Of a DNA stretch of 64,000 nt, positions 11,001 to 23,810 are shown piece after piece. The first letter of the stretch is position 1, and every line of letters begins with the position of its first letter. The notes below the pieces were generated by a model, which had not been told where the DNA came from, ran no database searches, and worked only from the letters and a program-made list of their open reading frames with translations. The stretch spans positions 135,397,988 to 135,461,987 of the forward strand of contig NC_073693.1 in the NCBI RefSeq assembly GCF_029784155.1, in the 5' to 3' direction. Position numbers and translations under genes: made by a program. Origin of the DNA: Uranotaenia lowii (taxonomy: Eukaryota > Arthropoda > Insecta > Diptera > Culicidae).

Positions 11001-12802
11001 AATCAATAAATAATAATAATAAAGAAAATCAATGAATAATAAGGAATAATAATTACAATAAAAATGAAGATAAATAATAAAAATGACCAATAAAAAGAAT
11101 TTAAAAATAAACAGATAAGTAAATAATAATATTGATAATAATAATGATGAAAAATGATTATAATAATAATACTAGGATCGAATAATAAAGGAAAAGCACA
11201 AAATAATTCAATAATGTATTTAAAATGTCACCAGCTAGCCTGCAAGAGATTATGTTATTAATTAAATTCGATATTTGATCATTCCAAAACAATCCATGAA
11301 ATATGACACACAGCTATTAACGTATAAAAAGTTGAAATAAAACAGTGAATAAAACGCTATCATGGTTTAATATGAATAATACAATATGATTTAATAAAAT
11401 ATAATTTAATATAGTATAATAAAATATAAATCATAAAAATATACAATATAATATAATAAAATACAAAACGATAGCGATCTATGTACGCAGTTATTGCATC
11501 TACGGATATACAGGCCCCTTTCGCTTTTGGCAACACGCTGGTAAACTTAATGCTGTCAAAATCAAACAGTACTCAAATCGAACGTTTTTATATTAGCTTT
11601 TTCTCACTTATTTCTAAAAATGAACCATTGTTATTATCATTAACATAATTTTTAGTTATTTTTTTCCATTTTAAGTATTTTGTGCATGTTTTCACGCATT
11701 TAGCTCTTTTCTTGTTTTTTTAACAATTTTTGTATTTGTGATGTCGAATGTTAAATACGAACGGGGTCTGTGTTGTGCATAAAAATATCACCTTCTACGA
11801 AATTACGAATATATAATGTAATGTGTATAATTTGCCAAAATGCTGGAATTTGAACCAATCGGTGGCTAGCCTCTTGATAATCAATTAAACTGTGTTGTTT
11901 GCAAACTATTGAACAGAAATACTAGAAAATAAAACGTTATGGTATTATTTGAAGTACACCATTTTGAAAGTATGATACAATTAACCGGTATAAAGATAAA
12001 TTGTAATAAAATATTATCATACAATAGAAAAATAAAACTAAACGAACATATAAGAATAGTCTTGTAATTTTCTGAAAATAAAACCAGTGAAAATATGAAG
12101 GTTACATTAAATAAAAACAAGAATATAATGAACATGAGTAGCCGGAACCTGAAAACATGAATATTTTAAATTTTGGGTGTTAAAAATTAGAGAGTTTGAA
12201 CCAAAAAGGCCTGGAATATCTATTTGTTTATTTATTTATATATTTATTCATTGCCACAAAATGTTATGAGACAGTTTGAAATACATGTTTATAAATTAGT
12301 TTCATGACACTTATTATGGAAGAAATAAAAAACATTTAAGAAACAAATGTCCTAACATAGTCAAACACAAATGGAGGTATTTAAGTCCATTTAATCAATG
12401 AAATAAAAATGATCCGATGGCCCTCTAATCTGTAAAATTAATTTTGATTATTGATTTGATTATCATAATAAAAATAATGAAACTTTACAGTTATTTAAAA
12501 CTGAGATTTGAACCTGTTGAGTACATTTATAAAGTTGAATTTAAAACACAGAACATATCGGAGTGATTAAAATTATTTCAGCTAGATATCTCTGTCGGTG
12601 TCTTCTTGTGACATTAACATACATATTCAAAACAAACAACTCCCGCACCAAACCACTAGTTTGTCTACACTAGTGATTCAAATATTAACTTTATCCAAAA
12701 CTATTAGTTAGCTGACCGAAGTGGTATCATATACTGAAAGAAAACGGTTTCAGAACAACATGTCGAATGTTCGAATTTCGAGGCAAAAGAGAGGAAAATA
12801 CC
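11000..12802. other. AT-rich stretch with AATAAT repeats
   Basis: 11000-11170 is an imperfect AATAAT run. 11380-11470 is rich in ATAATATAA. 11200-12800 otherwise shows no recognisable element or gene. Confidence 0.5.
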
Positions 12803-12805
12803 TAA

Positions 12806-13135
12806 AGCGGGCCATAGACTACACAAATTGGCCTGTACAAATTCGATGATTCCGCGTCGATTGTTTGATCTATGCTCGCCCACACACTATACAAACATAT
12901 TTCACGCGAACACAAATGATTGCTGGCGAAAACAGCAACAGCAACAAAAAAAACCATCTCCACCCCGGGTGGGAGAATGTTTTGTACAAAATATTTCGAT
13001 CCCGACCGATTTTACTCCAACCGTTTGGGCGCTCATTCAAGCAGTGCCATACACTATGCAAATCGTGCTCACAGCGACAAAATTTCATCGAATTTCATCG
13101 CATTTGTACAAATGTTGTGTAGTCTGTGGCCCGCT
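12806..13135. mobile_element. Harbinger-type MITE, 330 bp
   Basis: Terminal inverted repeats AGCGGGCCATAGACTACACA (left) and AGCGGGCCACAGACTACACA (right, reverse strand) differ at one position. They are bounded by the 3-bp duplication TAA at 12803-12805 and 13136-13138. A TAA/TTA target duplication fits the PIF/Harbinger superfamily. There is no transposase, so it is non-autonomous. The open frames inside it are accidental. Confidence 0.85.
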
Positions 13136-13138
13136 TAA

Positions 13139-13776
13139 GACAGAGAGAAAGAGAAGAGATAAGTTGGAATTTCCTCACCAAATAATGCCTTCCGTCCGAC
13201 GCTTGCTTTGATCCAGTTAAGTCCGACAAATTGAGAATTGAACAGCACTGCGTCTCTAGCGAAAGACGCCCACTTCGACAGGCTCATACATGTACGGACA
13301 AGTTTCTCGTCTGCAATTTTTCTTCATGAGCACTGCCCTATCTGATTTTCACCGGCACTCCTCGAAAATATGATAATCACTGCCTATTCCTAACTGACTA
13401 TTTGTATTTTATTTACATTCCCCTCCTGATTTACGGAATCTTCCTCTAAACCGCCGCTTGCCCCCCATGCACGCGAGAAGAAAAACTACACAACGAAATC
13501 GCCAACACGACTCGATCATATTTCCCGATTTGCCGCACATTTTTCCAAATTTCACAATTTATTCAAGTTATTTTCGAAAATCACATTAGGCTTATCTTCC
13601 AGCGCTCTTTCCCGCATTTCACTATTAATGAGTTACACCATCTTAATTATGACGCTTTTTTTCCGGTGCACCAGGATCAAGCATTCGAATTTATGTACAT
13701 CGCAGGCTCGTTTTGTTCTTTCTAAGTTGTATCAAGGGAACACTGATTATCTTTTTCACAAAACTTCTTTTCATTG
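13139..13776. other. Unassigned sequence
   Basis: Moderately GC-rich patches (13230-13480) with no recognised domain, splice-bounded exon or repeat partner in this window. Confidence 0.4.
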
Positions 13777-13799
13777 AAACTTTGTGCTCGCATGATGTA
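13777..13799 (+). repeat. Right copy of the 23-bp direct repeat
   Basis: Identical to 10570-10592. Family B sequence resumes immediately after it. Confidence 0.8.
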
Positions 13800-14760
13800 C
13801 AACAAAATTTGGAATTCATTTTTTTCATTTCTTTTCTATTTAATTTCTTATTGATCATTTCCCAATCTGTTATTTGTCAGTTTAATTGAACATATTGTAT
13901 TATAAATACATTAAGTTATTAATCAGAACTTCAGAACTTTTTTTACCTTTTTATTTTAACAACTGTAAGAATTTTACTACAGAAAAGGGTTTTATCTTTG
14001 ACTTTGATCACTGACAGTCTTGAAATAAAATTAAATATTTACTTTTTCTTCCAAAAAAAATCAATTATCTACTGTTGAATAAATTCTCTAACGTGTTTTT
14101 TTCCTAATCGAGTATCCACATTTCAAATTTTTTTTTCAAATTCATGATAGTACAGCGGAATTTTTTAATGAATTCTTCCACTGAAAATGAAGAAAAGAAA
14201 TGTAAAATAAAATGAATAATAAGTACCAATCATTGCCATTTTTCTAACAATTTTTAATCATGCTACATTTTATTCTGCTTTTACATTTTTTTTTTTTTGA
14301 GAATTCAGATTTGTTTTAAATCTGGTTTTGTATTTTATGTATTCTATATCTGTGCATTAATTCTTTTGTGCCTGAAGCTTTATTCGAAATTTTGATTTTC
14401 ATTCTTTTTCTGGTGTTTCGGAAATTTGGATTTAAAATTTGAAAACATGACTGTTTGGAATTCCTTTTCAGGCAAATTTCTAGTTCAGAATAAGGAACAT
14501 CATTATGATAAATGAATGAATTACTGGAAATAGCATTAATTTAAAACATTTATTCTGATTTGTTTTGAAAATTTTGATATATTTTATCAGTAAAATTTAT
14601 TTATTTTTTAGGTTTTTGTGATAATCATAAGTAAGAATATTGTTCAAAAATGAATTACCTTATCAATTGTATATTTTTGGTATTTTTGATATTTTTGGCT
14701 TAATTTTGAATTAAAAAACCCGCCCCCCCCCCCATGGACGGGTCCTTCGCAAGGGCATGA
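13800..14760. repeat. AT-rich repeat family B, copy 1, right part
   Basis: Aligns with 60492-61245. Shared landmarks are TCAAATTTGAAARC-like sequence followed by GGCTGTTTRGAATT, AATTTATTTTT near GTGATAATCATAAGTA / GTCATGGTCATAAGTA, and a terminal poly-C run (14723-14733) followed by CATGGACGGGTCCTTC. No coding capacity. Confidence 0.6.
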
Positions 14761-17229
14761 TTGTGAACAATGAAATTTTCAAAAGGAATTGGATGCTCAA
14801 AATTTCAATTGTAGAATTTGGAATCCAGAAAAGGAGTTTGCAAAATGAAATATGAATCGTAAACATTGAATAATTTATTTCAAAATTGTGTTCATCATTT
14901 GGATTTTTAGCTCAAATATGAAATCTGAAATACAAACCTCAAATTGTACATATTTGAAATATTCCAAAAATCAAAATTGAAAACGTTTACACTAGTGCAA
15001 AGGTAGAATGTTGGTGAAATTTAAGTAGTAGTGAAGATCAAAGAAGATGCCATTGAATATGTTTTGCAAAATGAAAATTTTCTAAAAAATATTTTTAAAT
15101 ATTTCTGAACTATGGCTCTGTAACTTTAAAAAAAAAAACATTCAAAATGTTGAAGACAATGACTTAGCTATGAATCACATCAAAATATTCTTTCGTATCA
15201 CTATAGTGATCACCGGAATTTGCTTTTTCTACAGATTGTGTATCTCGTGGTTTTAGTACCTAATAAATATGTTACAAATTTCATACTTTTCCGGTGTTTT
15301 GAAAAGAAATGTGACGATTTTGAAAGTTCGCTTCGGGTCATATTGACCCGAAAGGCTTGAGAAGGTTTTAAAGTAAAAGCATTCTCTCTTAACATTGAAA
15401 TTTTTTATTATATTAATGTTTTTATATCACAATCATCTACTTCATCGCATGGTCAATGCTTTTTTCTGCCAGGACAAGAAATTTTCTCTCCTTTTGAACT
15501 TCGGAAAGATCTTGAAAACAACAAAGGGGTGAAATTAATATGTGGAGGAGGTAATTTCATTTCTAGATTGGAATTGTATTGTTTGTTGACATGTAAATTT
15601 TGATCTATTTTTTTCTCTGTGATATTCCCACAATTCAATTTTGTCCTTCCTTCACCTCTTTAGGAGTAGGAGGGACTTTTTATCCTTTGGATATTTGTAT
15701 CAATATTTTTTTTTATCAATTTCTGTTCGACTTGTTCGTCTTACTCCCACGTATGTCCATCACCGTACAAATCTTCTATCTGTTACTTGACCAGATCTTC
15801 GTCCTTCCGAAAATCTAAATAAATCGTTTTTGACGCTGTTCAACATCAGCAATGACAAACTTCAATTCACAAATTTATTATACATCGTTTACATTTACAA
15901 CATTGGTAATAACTTTCAAATAATTGTGATGCAAACTTTGAAAAATCGGTTTATTTTATCTATCCACGCATGGGCGTAATAAACAACCACGTGGAGAGAA
16001 AATGAAGAAAATGAAAACACGACCATCAAGTGTGCAATGCGTTTTTCAATTTGGTTCACGAACAAGAATCGCAAGGCTCGCGAGGTTTTCTGCCACGACT
16101 CGCTCATGATTTTTTGGCGATCAGATTCTCCTCGAAAAAAATCTCCTACAATCACGTGTTTACTGAGTCACGAACCTATTGTGGTCAGGACTTTTGTGAA
16201 CTATGGGCGGTTTTGTTTTTTGCCTGCTCCGATGTGGGTACGATTTTTTTAGTCCTTGACCATAACCCCGCGATGCACCTTTTTAACTTTAAAAACGTAT
16301 TTGGCTCGAACGAAAAAGTAGGCGGTGACCCGATGGCATCACACGTGTTTGTTTTTCGTTCCAGTGAAAATAATTAATTATTTCTTTATTTAAATAGGAA
16401 TTTCGTAAAAATCTATTTGAAAATGTTTTTAACGCGCACACGGATGTGTGTACAATGATTAAAAATCGAAAGTTGCTTCTGAAAGCTTGTGGTTTTGGTT
16501 TTTTTGATGCTGCCTTAAATTTGCTTCGAGCGAATGTGATGAAGCCTGTTGGTGTTGCTGGGCTAGAAAAATTGAAGAGTGGATCTTAAAGGGCCTAGAA
16601 TTTGTTCCTATTAATTTTAGGATTTGAACTTTTAGTGATTGTGTTTTGTACGTCCAATAAATGAAATGCTTTTAAGTGAAGAAAGGTAGTCGTGATGATT
16701 CGGTTGAAAAGCTTGGGGCAGTGTTAACTTTGGAAATGTTGTGGGGAGGTTAGTTTTTCGGGAAGTCCCTTACTTATAGTTCAAGGCGTGCTATGACAAT
16801 TTGTCATTTCTGCTGGTGGGCCGCTAAAAATTGCTGAAGCCAACTAATGGCTGAATTATAAGTATCTTTTCATAATAGTTAAAATTTGAATGATTGATAT
16901 ATTTTTATATTAGTTTAATATTTAGTTGTATTCAATGTATCCATAAAGACTTAAAAGATTAGTTTTGTTTTAAATTAACTCAAGTTTTATTTCAATTCTG
17001 TTCAGTTGCATATGAGCTGAAAGTGTACATCAACGTGGAACTGATGAAAGACTGAGCTAAATCTGGTGACTGAAGGAAATGTTCAATTTGATACAACAAA
17101 TTCTTTCTAAATGAAAAGTTATCATTTTGATTTCAGAACATAAATGGTCACCCATTGATCGTTATTTATCTTCTATATGAAAGCTCGCTTTATTCTTCTT
17201 AACGGAAGATTGCTAAATTGATTGCTTAG
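14761..17229. other. Unassigned sequence with small hairpins
   Basis: No gene recognised. A perfect 9-bp hairpin TTCGGGTCA-TAT-TGACCCGAA lies at 15332-15352. The 16020-16380 segment is less AT-rich and holds a 115-codon open frame (16030-16377, +) with no recognised domain. A motif at about 16291-16312 (ACGTATTTGGCTCGAACG) recurs near 17830, which suggests it is repeat-derived. Confidence 0.4.
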
Positions 17230-17267
17230 AAAACCTTTCGAGATCTAAACAGATCTCGAAAGGTTTT
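17230..17267. other. Perfect 17-bp hairpin followed by a T-run
   Basis: AAAACCTTTCGAGATCT, a 4-nt AAAC loop, then its exact complement, followed by TTTT. In bacteria this would read as a terminator. In this eukaryotic context it is more likely a young palindrome or small foldback. Confidence 0.8.
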
Positions 17268-20200
17268 TTTTGCACTTATTCTCTCTTTGTTCTTTTTTCT
17301 TTCAAGAGCGAGCAAAGGCGCTTTATCCTTGGTCGAAGACCAGTAATGATTGAACACAGAAATCCAGAACAGAAATTAAAGCTTAGCAATTTCCAATCCT
17401 TTTATTTACTACACCAATTCTTCAAAATCTTCTATTCTAAGGTTGTGCGATTTCTGTGTACAATCCAATAAATCATTTCCAGCCACTGAAGATTAGTCCC
17501 TGCGATTGGCGAAATCACTATACATTAAGCTTGATTGCTTCATCAAGGAGCATTTTTCTTAGCATGCTTCCAACGATACTGCCCATTTGAAACGTATGGT
17601 ACTGGTGAGTGGTGGTCCACGTTTCTTCCTGTTCCTGTGTTCCAGATGTCTCTGCGTTCTCTGCTCCATGGTAGGCCCAACCACTTTATGTTTTTGATTA
17701 TTTTAATGTTTTTGTGTTAAAATGATTAAAAACATGAACAAAGAAAAGAGGAATAATAACACATTTTATTATTCTTTGGGACTCAGACATAAGTTCTGGC
17801 TATGGAAGTACGATTAATGATTAGTGATTAAAAACGTATTTGGCTCGAACGGCTTGGATGCAATTTTCACACTAATATGTGTAGTAAGCCTTCTTGGTTG
17901 AATAATTCTACTGAATCAAAGCAATCGAAAAATTCCCTTTGATTCAACCACGGTATAAGGAAAGTTCAGAAACCGGTTTTTCGATAGCAACTTACTATAT
18001 TTTTCAGTGAGCGTTTTCGATTGATTAATGTGTGTCGTTTCCCTCCCTAAAATAATCCGGATTAGGTAAGGTAACTTCTGTATTATTTTTAACATTCTAC
18101 AGAATATTCGATTCATTATACAAAAATTAAGAAAGGTATCATCTGTTCGGGTTTGCTTCGTCGTTTTATTCTGAGAATTTATTCCTGTAAAATTTTATAC
18201 GTATTCTTTCAAAAGTAATTCAAATGCTTTTAAAGTTCATGAAATGTATTCCAAAGGCACAACTTTTTTTTTCCAAACATGGTTATAAGTTTTCGGTGTA
18301 TCCGTTTGCCGAAGAACTGCTAACTAAAGGTCGATAGAGCAATTTAAATCTACGCCATTGGGTGATCGAGATTCAGTGATAGGATTACCGGGATAATTTT
18401 ATGCAGCAACATTAATTTTCAACCACTGTCTTACGGTTTAGCCTGCTCTATTCTCCGGTTCTTCCTTAAGCCGGATGATTATATGCATTTGGCATGATTG
18501 CCACGAAGCGCTGCTGCAACTTGCCCCTGTACTTAATCTGATTTGCGTGGATTGGAACAAAGAGCCGTGAACCTTAAGCTGTCTCGGCACATTACAATCC
18601 CGAGCAGATAGGATCTTCCTCTAGTCTTTGACATGGTCTTTGGAAGGTTTCAGAGCAACTATACAAACATGATGCACTCTTCTCCACAGAATCTCTTCCC
18701 AAATAACTCCGAGCACTCAGAACAGCAACAACAGCGACAACATAATCATAATCGTACAATATGTCAGACGCCGAACAAAACCAAAAAAAAATACACGTAT
18801 TCTGGAGATGCACCGTCATGGATATGTGCTAAATGTTGACGAGCGTCATCCTCACTTCGGCCGGATGTGCTGCTGGTCTGGTATCACTTTCATCACGTTA
18901 ATTTGCCGCTTCTGTTATGGATTTGTGTACTCTAGCCATGGCCAAACCATGCAACACTTTTTTGTTTTGTTGTGCTGATGGTTCTATCTCTAAGACCGGG
19001 CCGTTTCAGCTTGTGGTTTTTTGTGTGATGGGAAAAGCAGAGTGTTTTGCTGATACAGACAACGCCACTGCACCGGGAGCTCTTTGGGTTGGAGGACTTT
19101 TACTTACGGCTTTATCGGGCTAAAATCTTGACACTCGACGCTGCTGCACAAAAATTCTGTGCATATGTTTTTAAGCCAAACTGCGGTGATGGAGTCGGTT
19201 TACTTATGAAAGGCGTGATTTGAGGAATGGGTCTATCGTGTAGTACAATGGAGATGCATGATTTTAGGGATGTAAGGATTTATTATGTAATTTATTGAGG
19301 TTGCTAAAGGATAAATTTAAAAACATAATGAAAATAAAAATTTTAAAGATACATAGCGTACAATATTCTTGAGAAAATTACCCAAAGGTTAGAAAGCATT
19401 TTAGGTCCAACAACAGCTTCCATTATCTACAGTATTCACATCTACTCCTAGCGGATGTCCAGTCCTAGTCTTTCTAATCAATTGGAATCCAATTAAAATA
19501 ACGAATCTTAAAAATCTATTGCTCCTGAAATCCTACTGTTTTCCAAGGACTCAGCAAAAAGAGTAAACTCAGGACGATTATCTAGATAAAGTAGTTTTTT
19601 GCATTATTAACGTAACATTTTAAATAACGGCAAACGTGTTTAAGTAATCGAATTATTTGTTTTCCGTGAAAGTGCTAATATCTATTTCTAGTTGTTTCCG
19701 ATTGCTATCAAATGCCGATAAAAGAATTTCAATAATGGTTTTTTGCTTTGCACAATATAGCGTGGATCACAAAAACCCATAAAAGGGCAAAATAACGAAT
19801 GATATACATACAGGGTCAACCAAGTCCTTTGGAAATGACCCAAATGAGCAAAATGGTTCAGTATCAGCAAGGAAAATGGTTGCACTAGAGAACAACATTT
19901 TTGGTGCCTGTGTTTAAATAACTGATTTTAGAAGATTTGGGTGTCAGAATTTGTCTATTACCTCTAGTTTTGGCGATACGGCGTCTGGAAAGTAAGATTT
20001 GAGTGAAATCGATCTTTGAGCTTTCATGAAAACTAAAAACATTTTTTCATGCCTGGATATAACGCTTGAAAAAATAAAATTCTACAATTTTAAGATATAG
20101 ATAATATTTACTACTTTTTATGACATATTTTAATAAAGAAGGTCTTGAGTATTTGATTTTAAAGATTCAAACTTATTTAATAACTTTTTTTAAAGCTTCA

Positions 20201-21177
20201 AAACGGTTCAACTACATAAAAAAATGTCAAAGATCAATTTGGTTTAAACTTTTTATTAAAATTTTCTCGGAATTCCTGTATTGTGTAGAATTGAGCAAAA
20301 AATTGCAAATAGAAAATTTCTATTATATTTTTCTTAGAAGTCAAAATTTCGAATTGATAATTTGGACATCATTACAAGGCAACGCCTACTTGAACTCCCT
20401 CCAGTGACAAATTGAATTTTCTACCCATTAATTTACTAAGTTCATATTAACAACACCTAATTCTACTTCACTAAGTCAAACGTGTATTAATAATTACTAT
20501 AATTCATAGCAAGTTTCTGACATGTTTTTATAAAATGTACAAACAAAATATTTTTAAGCTTTGAAATATTGAGGAAGAATGACCCTAACGGGTTAAACTC
20601 CTGTCAAAAAGCCTGTCAAAAAACACATTGAAATATTTTTGATGCCAATTCTCAGGGCTGAAGTATCAAAATTAAATGCCAAAGTACTGTTTTATAGCAT
20701 ACAACACTGAACACAACTGAACTAAAACAGCTATCACAAAACTCTCCTAGGTTGAGGTTTCAATTAACAAAAGCTCGGGTCAATTGGAATCGATTTTAAA
20801 AGTTTTTTTTTGTATCGATTGGAATTTTAGATTTCAGACGTCGCTTCTCTTACATGTAGGTTCACTACAGCAGACCATGGTAAGCCAAAAAATTGATATT
20901 CAATAAAAAATCAGCTATTCTTCAGACAAGCTGGGAAGTATGGGCTCATTTGAGCCCACTGTTCTCAGCACGTATGGCAGCAATTGAGAAAGAAAAATTA
21001 ATACGCGAGCAAATTCTACTAATGCTGAGAACACAAAAATTATAATTAATTGCGAAGAAATGTGACGAATATTCTTAAAACTAATTTACACTATGAATCT
21101 CAATGGAAGAAAGTTTCCTTTGAAGAGGTTCATGTTGAAACAAAATTAAACTAATTATACAAGAAAATTATACTAAA
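17268..21177. other. Mostly unassigned sequence
   Basis: No gene called. Items seen: a dispersed repeat fragment at 17907-17975 (listed separately), a Gln/His-rich 68-codon open frame at 18633-18839 (+) without family signature, and a perfect palindrome TGGGCTCATTTGAGCCCA at 20941-20958. Confidence 0.4.
17907..17975 (-). repeat. Dispersed repeat fragment shared with 37862-37930
   Basis: TACTGAATCAAAGCARTCGAA, then ATTCCCTTTRATTCAACCAC, then GGTAT..AAAGTTCAG, matches the reverse complement of 37862-37930 over about 70 bp. The other copy lies inside an inverted-repeat element (37768-38115). Confidence 0.7.
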
Positions 21178-22341
21178 ACTAGCTGATCCCATACGAACTC
21201 CGTTTTGCTTTGAATTTGGAATATGTCAGTATGAAAGTCAACAGTTTGTATGAAAGTCAATTGCCAAGCATTTTCCAGATGTACTTCTGAATTCATTGTT
21301 AAGTAATGCTTGCAAAAATGTTGGACGATCACTTTTTCTATCGTCTGTTACTAAATTTGAAATCAGAAATCAATTGACCGTCTCATCTCCCGTGTATAAA
21401 TTTCGACTCGATCGTTGCATAACAACGCGATTATTGAACAAAGTTAAACCCCTTTCGGTGTCCTCTTATACTGTCTTGGATATCTGAAATCGATTGCCCT
21501 TCCCTCAAAACTCTTTTTTGCAAATTTTCAAACAAATCCATTGCATAATAACGTCAATATCGCTAAAAACAGCGCAAAATAATTAATACGAACGACCCCT
21601 TTCGTCGACCCCTGGTAAAAAATTAAGATCTGAAATCGATTGCCTGCCTGAAAACAACCGTGTGCCAATTTTCATCCCCATGCGATGAATAATAACGTCA
21701 ATATCGCAAACACAGTAATTAATTTTATATACGATCCCTTTGGTCGACCCCTAACCCAAATTGGGTTAATTAGAATCGATTGTATGTCTCTAATAACTCT
21801 ATAAACAAATTTTCATCTCAATCCGACGTATGATAACGACAAAACCATAAAAATATTGAAAAATTATCGCAATATCCCAATATTGCAAAAACAGTGCATA
21901 GTTAATATGGACGACCCCTTTGGACGACCCTGACTTTAATTTTGATAAGTAAAATCAATTGTTTGTTTGTAATAACTCATATGTGCAAATTTTCATCCCA
22001 ATCCGATGTATAATAACGACAATATTACTAATATACTGAAAAGTGAATATGGACGACCCCTTTTGCCGGCCCCTTACACTAAATTTGATACCTGAAATCG
22101 ATTGCACGTCACTCAAAGCTATCGTGTACCAATTTTCAGCTGAATACGATGTATAATAACGTCAACATCGCAAAAACAGCGAACAGTTAATATGGACGAC
22201 CCCATTGGACGACTTACACGAAATTTGATACCTGAAATTGATTGCTCGTCTTATCACTAATGTGCAAATTTTCATCACAATCCGACAAAAAATAACGTCA
22301 ATATCGCGAAAACAATATTTGTCTTGTATGGACGACCCCCT
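21178..22341 (+). mobile_element. Repeat family C, copy 1, head and unit array
   Basis: Head CTAGCTGATCCCATACGAAC, related to the CTAGCTGACCC head of family A. It is followed by about six units of 135-175 bp. Each carries TTTTCATCYCAATCCGATG, TATAATAACGTCAATATCGC, AAAAACAGTG and TATGGACGACCCCTTT. The array is interrupted at 22342-22344 by a Harbinger-like insertion and its tail resumes at 24415. No coding capacity. Confidence 0.7.
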
Positions 22342-23020
22342 TCAGAGCACCTGCAACGGTTCAGGCGTAGATATTGGTTTTAAATATACCAGTTTTAGCA
22401 CAATTTTAAATTTTGGAATCGGCTAAAACACGCGCTCCCCACCGGTGAGATAGCAAAATTAAAACGGGTACACTTTTATTGCAGACACTCAATAATTGAG
22501 AAGAAAAAACGCATTTTAATAGAAAAAATTGCGAAGTTATGAGTTTCACACCGTCATTATTCTACCAGTATGTCATAAACTTAAAGTCTTTTTAATGAAG
22601 TTTTGTCGAAACAAGTAGAATGGATTGACGATTGAATACCTTTCTTTTTCCAATTGACTTCGACCGATTTCTTCCAGGCCGTAACGAAACCCCCTGTCGA
22701 GCTGGATCCGTTTTGACAATTTTGACTAGTTTCAACTTACTTCATTGACAACGACCTGACTAGTTTCGACCAAAACATTGGCTCATTGAACAACTACCAG
22801 TTGGCAGAAACCAGTTGAAACCGATTTTTATCCATGATTGAACGAAGCTTTAAAACTAAAAAAAACATTTTTCTTTTAAAAATTGATTCATTTTGGGGTG
22901 CTGATTCCAAATATTAATTTAGTTTACCAGTTCTTGTTTTCGAGATACTTTTTGAAAACAGGTAAAAATTCATTAAACATATTTGTGCTTTTGTTTGGGC
23001 AAACTGAACAGATTGGCAAA

Positions 23021-23623
23021 CATCCCAGCAAACATTTATGAAGGTATAACGCAGGAACAACAGAATTATTCAAACAAATATACCAGATAAAAAGATTGTA
23101 TTAAACTTACCAAAATAGCATATAGCTACAAAAGTGGAGGCGATATATCTACAATGACAAGATTCCAACGATTTGATTTTCCAACAAAAAGCAAAATAAA
23201 TGAAAAAAAAAATCCTCGTCCGAGATTTGAACTTCTGTCCTCCGAGTTCGCAGTCCGGTATCTTACCACGATGCCTACTCATCAGTTGATATCGTCCACG
23301 CTATAGCTCTATTGGTCAGATTTTCTATTTACGAACCGGTCAAAGGAAGAAACCGGAGAGAGTGTCAATTGAAGGACCGCCCATTTATCGTAAATCAGTT
23401 CACTCAAATCGTAAATGTCGAATTAGCATATTCTCAACTTTTTGGAGACATATTTACGAGTTTACTAAACTGCTTTCCGATTCAACTTTTTTCGAGCAAA
23501 GCTTGTCGTAAATGAATGATAGAAAATCACTCAATACCAACGTGTTTACGATAGTTATTGAAAATGTCTTAATATTCGATTTGGATTATCATTTTCTATT
23601 ACGATTTCATGTTTGCTGGGATG
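23021..23623. mobile_element. MITE with CATCCCAGCAAACAT ends, nested in the Harbinger-like element
   Basis: A perfect 15-bp inverted terminal repeat, CATCCCAGCAAACAT at 23021 and its complement ending at 23623. If the element proper starts at CCCAGC, a 2-bp AT duplication flanks it. The interior includes a tRNA-derived stretch on the minus strand. No coding capacity. Confidence 0.75.
23214..23285 (-). repeat. tRNA-derived (SINE-type) segment
   Basis: On the minus strand a box-A-like TAGGCATCGTGG (23266-23277) and a good box B GTTCAAATC (23224-23232) have tRNA spacing. The acceptor arms do not pair, so this is not a functional tRNA gene. It continues into an A/T-rich 3' flank. Confidence 0.6.
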
Positions 23624-23750
23624 CTCCTTTTATGTATTCTTAAGTAAAATTTTCATGATTATCAGTAGTTTGTAATGTAGCAGACGGCTTTTTAGCCGGA
23701 AATTGACAGGAATTTTTTCTAAGCATAATATCAGTTTAGTCAATTTTATC

Positions 23751-23810
23751 GAACAATATATCATATTTCACGATTTTTATATTAAAACCGTGAAATATGA
23801 TATATTGTTC
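23751..23810. other. Perfect 22-bp stem hairpin
   Basis: The arms GAACAATATATCATATTTCA+CG (23751-23772) and the exact complement (23789-23810) are separated by a 16-nt loop. A perfect stem in such AT-rich decayed sequence suggests recent origin or selection. It lies inside the Harbinger-like element, beyond the nested MITE. Confidence 0.85.

Noticed and set aside
12828..13211. 127-codon open frame and overlapping frames on both strands
   Set aside because: Coincides with a 330-bp Harbinger-type MITE with clear ends; no domain.
16030..16377. 115-codon open frame
   Set aside because: No domain, contains a motif repeated near 17830, and overlaps other equally open frames.
17230..17267. Rho-independent terminator
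   Set aside because: The window is eukaryotic (spliced genes, non-LTR elements, MITEs), so a bacterial terminator call is not justified.
23214..23285. Functional tRNA gene
   Set aside because: Boxes A and B are present but the acceptor arms do not pair; it lies inside a MITE.
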